Part shown: positions 63,927 through 64,000 of the stretch, in pieces
Layout: each line of letters begins with the position of its first letter
Numbering within the stretch: the stretch's first letter is position 1
Assembly (NCBI GenBank): GCA_030693705.1
Contig: JAUYAB010000075.1
Location: 60,691 to 124,690, forward strand
From: Ignavibacteria bacterium
GTDB lineage: Bacteria > Bacteroidota > Ignavibacteria > Ignavibacteriales > Ignavibacteriaceae
Direction: 5' to 3'
Length of the DNA: 64,000 nucleotides
The notes under the pieces: generated by a model
What the model saw: only the letters and a program-made list of their open reading frames with translations
Told to the model about the DNA's origin: nothing
The model's database searches: none
Made by a program: the position numbers and the translations under genes

Positions 63927-64000
63927 TTACTAAAAATATTCTATGCAAACTGGTAAGACTATTTGGTTGAAATCAAATACCGAACATCGAACAAGGAATA

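Overview
The window looks like a chromosomal segment of a member of the Bacteroidota/Chlorobi supergroup, most likely the Ignavibacteria. This is inferred from gene content; no search was run. The pointers are: a short (284-residue) primary sigma factor of the Bacteroidetes/Chlorobi type; a giant exported mosaic protein of the kind those bacteria secrete; a CHASE2/FecR/caspase-like group; a three-gene sdhCAB operon with a single cytochrome b subunit; AT-rich DNA with good Shine-Dalgarno sequences in the core genes; and many intergenic palindromic repeats.

Layout. 1-4558 (minus): the N-terminal 1519 codons of a huge secreted protein (beta-helix, Fn3, Ig-like, FISUMP and seven-bladed propeller modules). 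4559-7900: repeat-rich accessory stretch with a MntA/HepT toxin-antitoxin pair, a GxxExxY protein and a secreted caspase-like protease, set among five copies of one inverted repeat. 8012-12228 (minus): exported beta-sandwich protein, papain-like protease, FecR/TPR protein and CHASE2 membrane protein; with the caspase gene these form the most unusual functional grouping here. 12460-14532: ADP-forming acyl-CoA synthetase.

14983-46121 is one long plus-strand housekeeping block: tRNA-Tyr, -Gly, -Thr, two broken tRNA-Thr copies, rpmG, tRNA-Trp, secE, nusG, rplKAJL, rpoBC, rpsL, rpsG, fusA, tuf, then the complete S10, spc and alpha clusters through rplQ. A tRNA-Gln gene sits between rplR and rpsE. 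It is followed by engB, a GAF/degenerate-GGDEF membrane protein, deoB, two microcompartment vertex proteins, rpoD and an NlpC/P60 lipoprotein.

52200-64000 is a looser mix: a repeat island; a divergent C39-like peptidase/ATP-grasp ligase pair; a small membrane protein; a frameshifted RhuM pseudogene; sdhCAB; a two-gene cassette of unknown function bracketed by a 52-bp direct repeat; a GNAT acetyltransferase; an exported beta-carbonic anhydrase; a zinc-ribbon/DUF2007 protein; and a degraded HigB/RelE-like toxin gene with a Bacteroidetes-type promoter.

The core block supplies transcription and translation machinery under at least one strong internal promoter (before rpsL) and several hairpins (after rplL, between rpoB and rpoC, after tuf, after rplQ). 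The accessory flanks carry extracytoplasmic proteases, toxin-antitoxin remnants and repeats. All calls rest on reading translations and motifs by eye.
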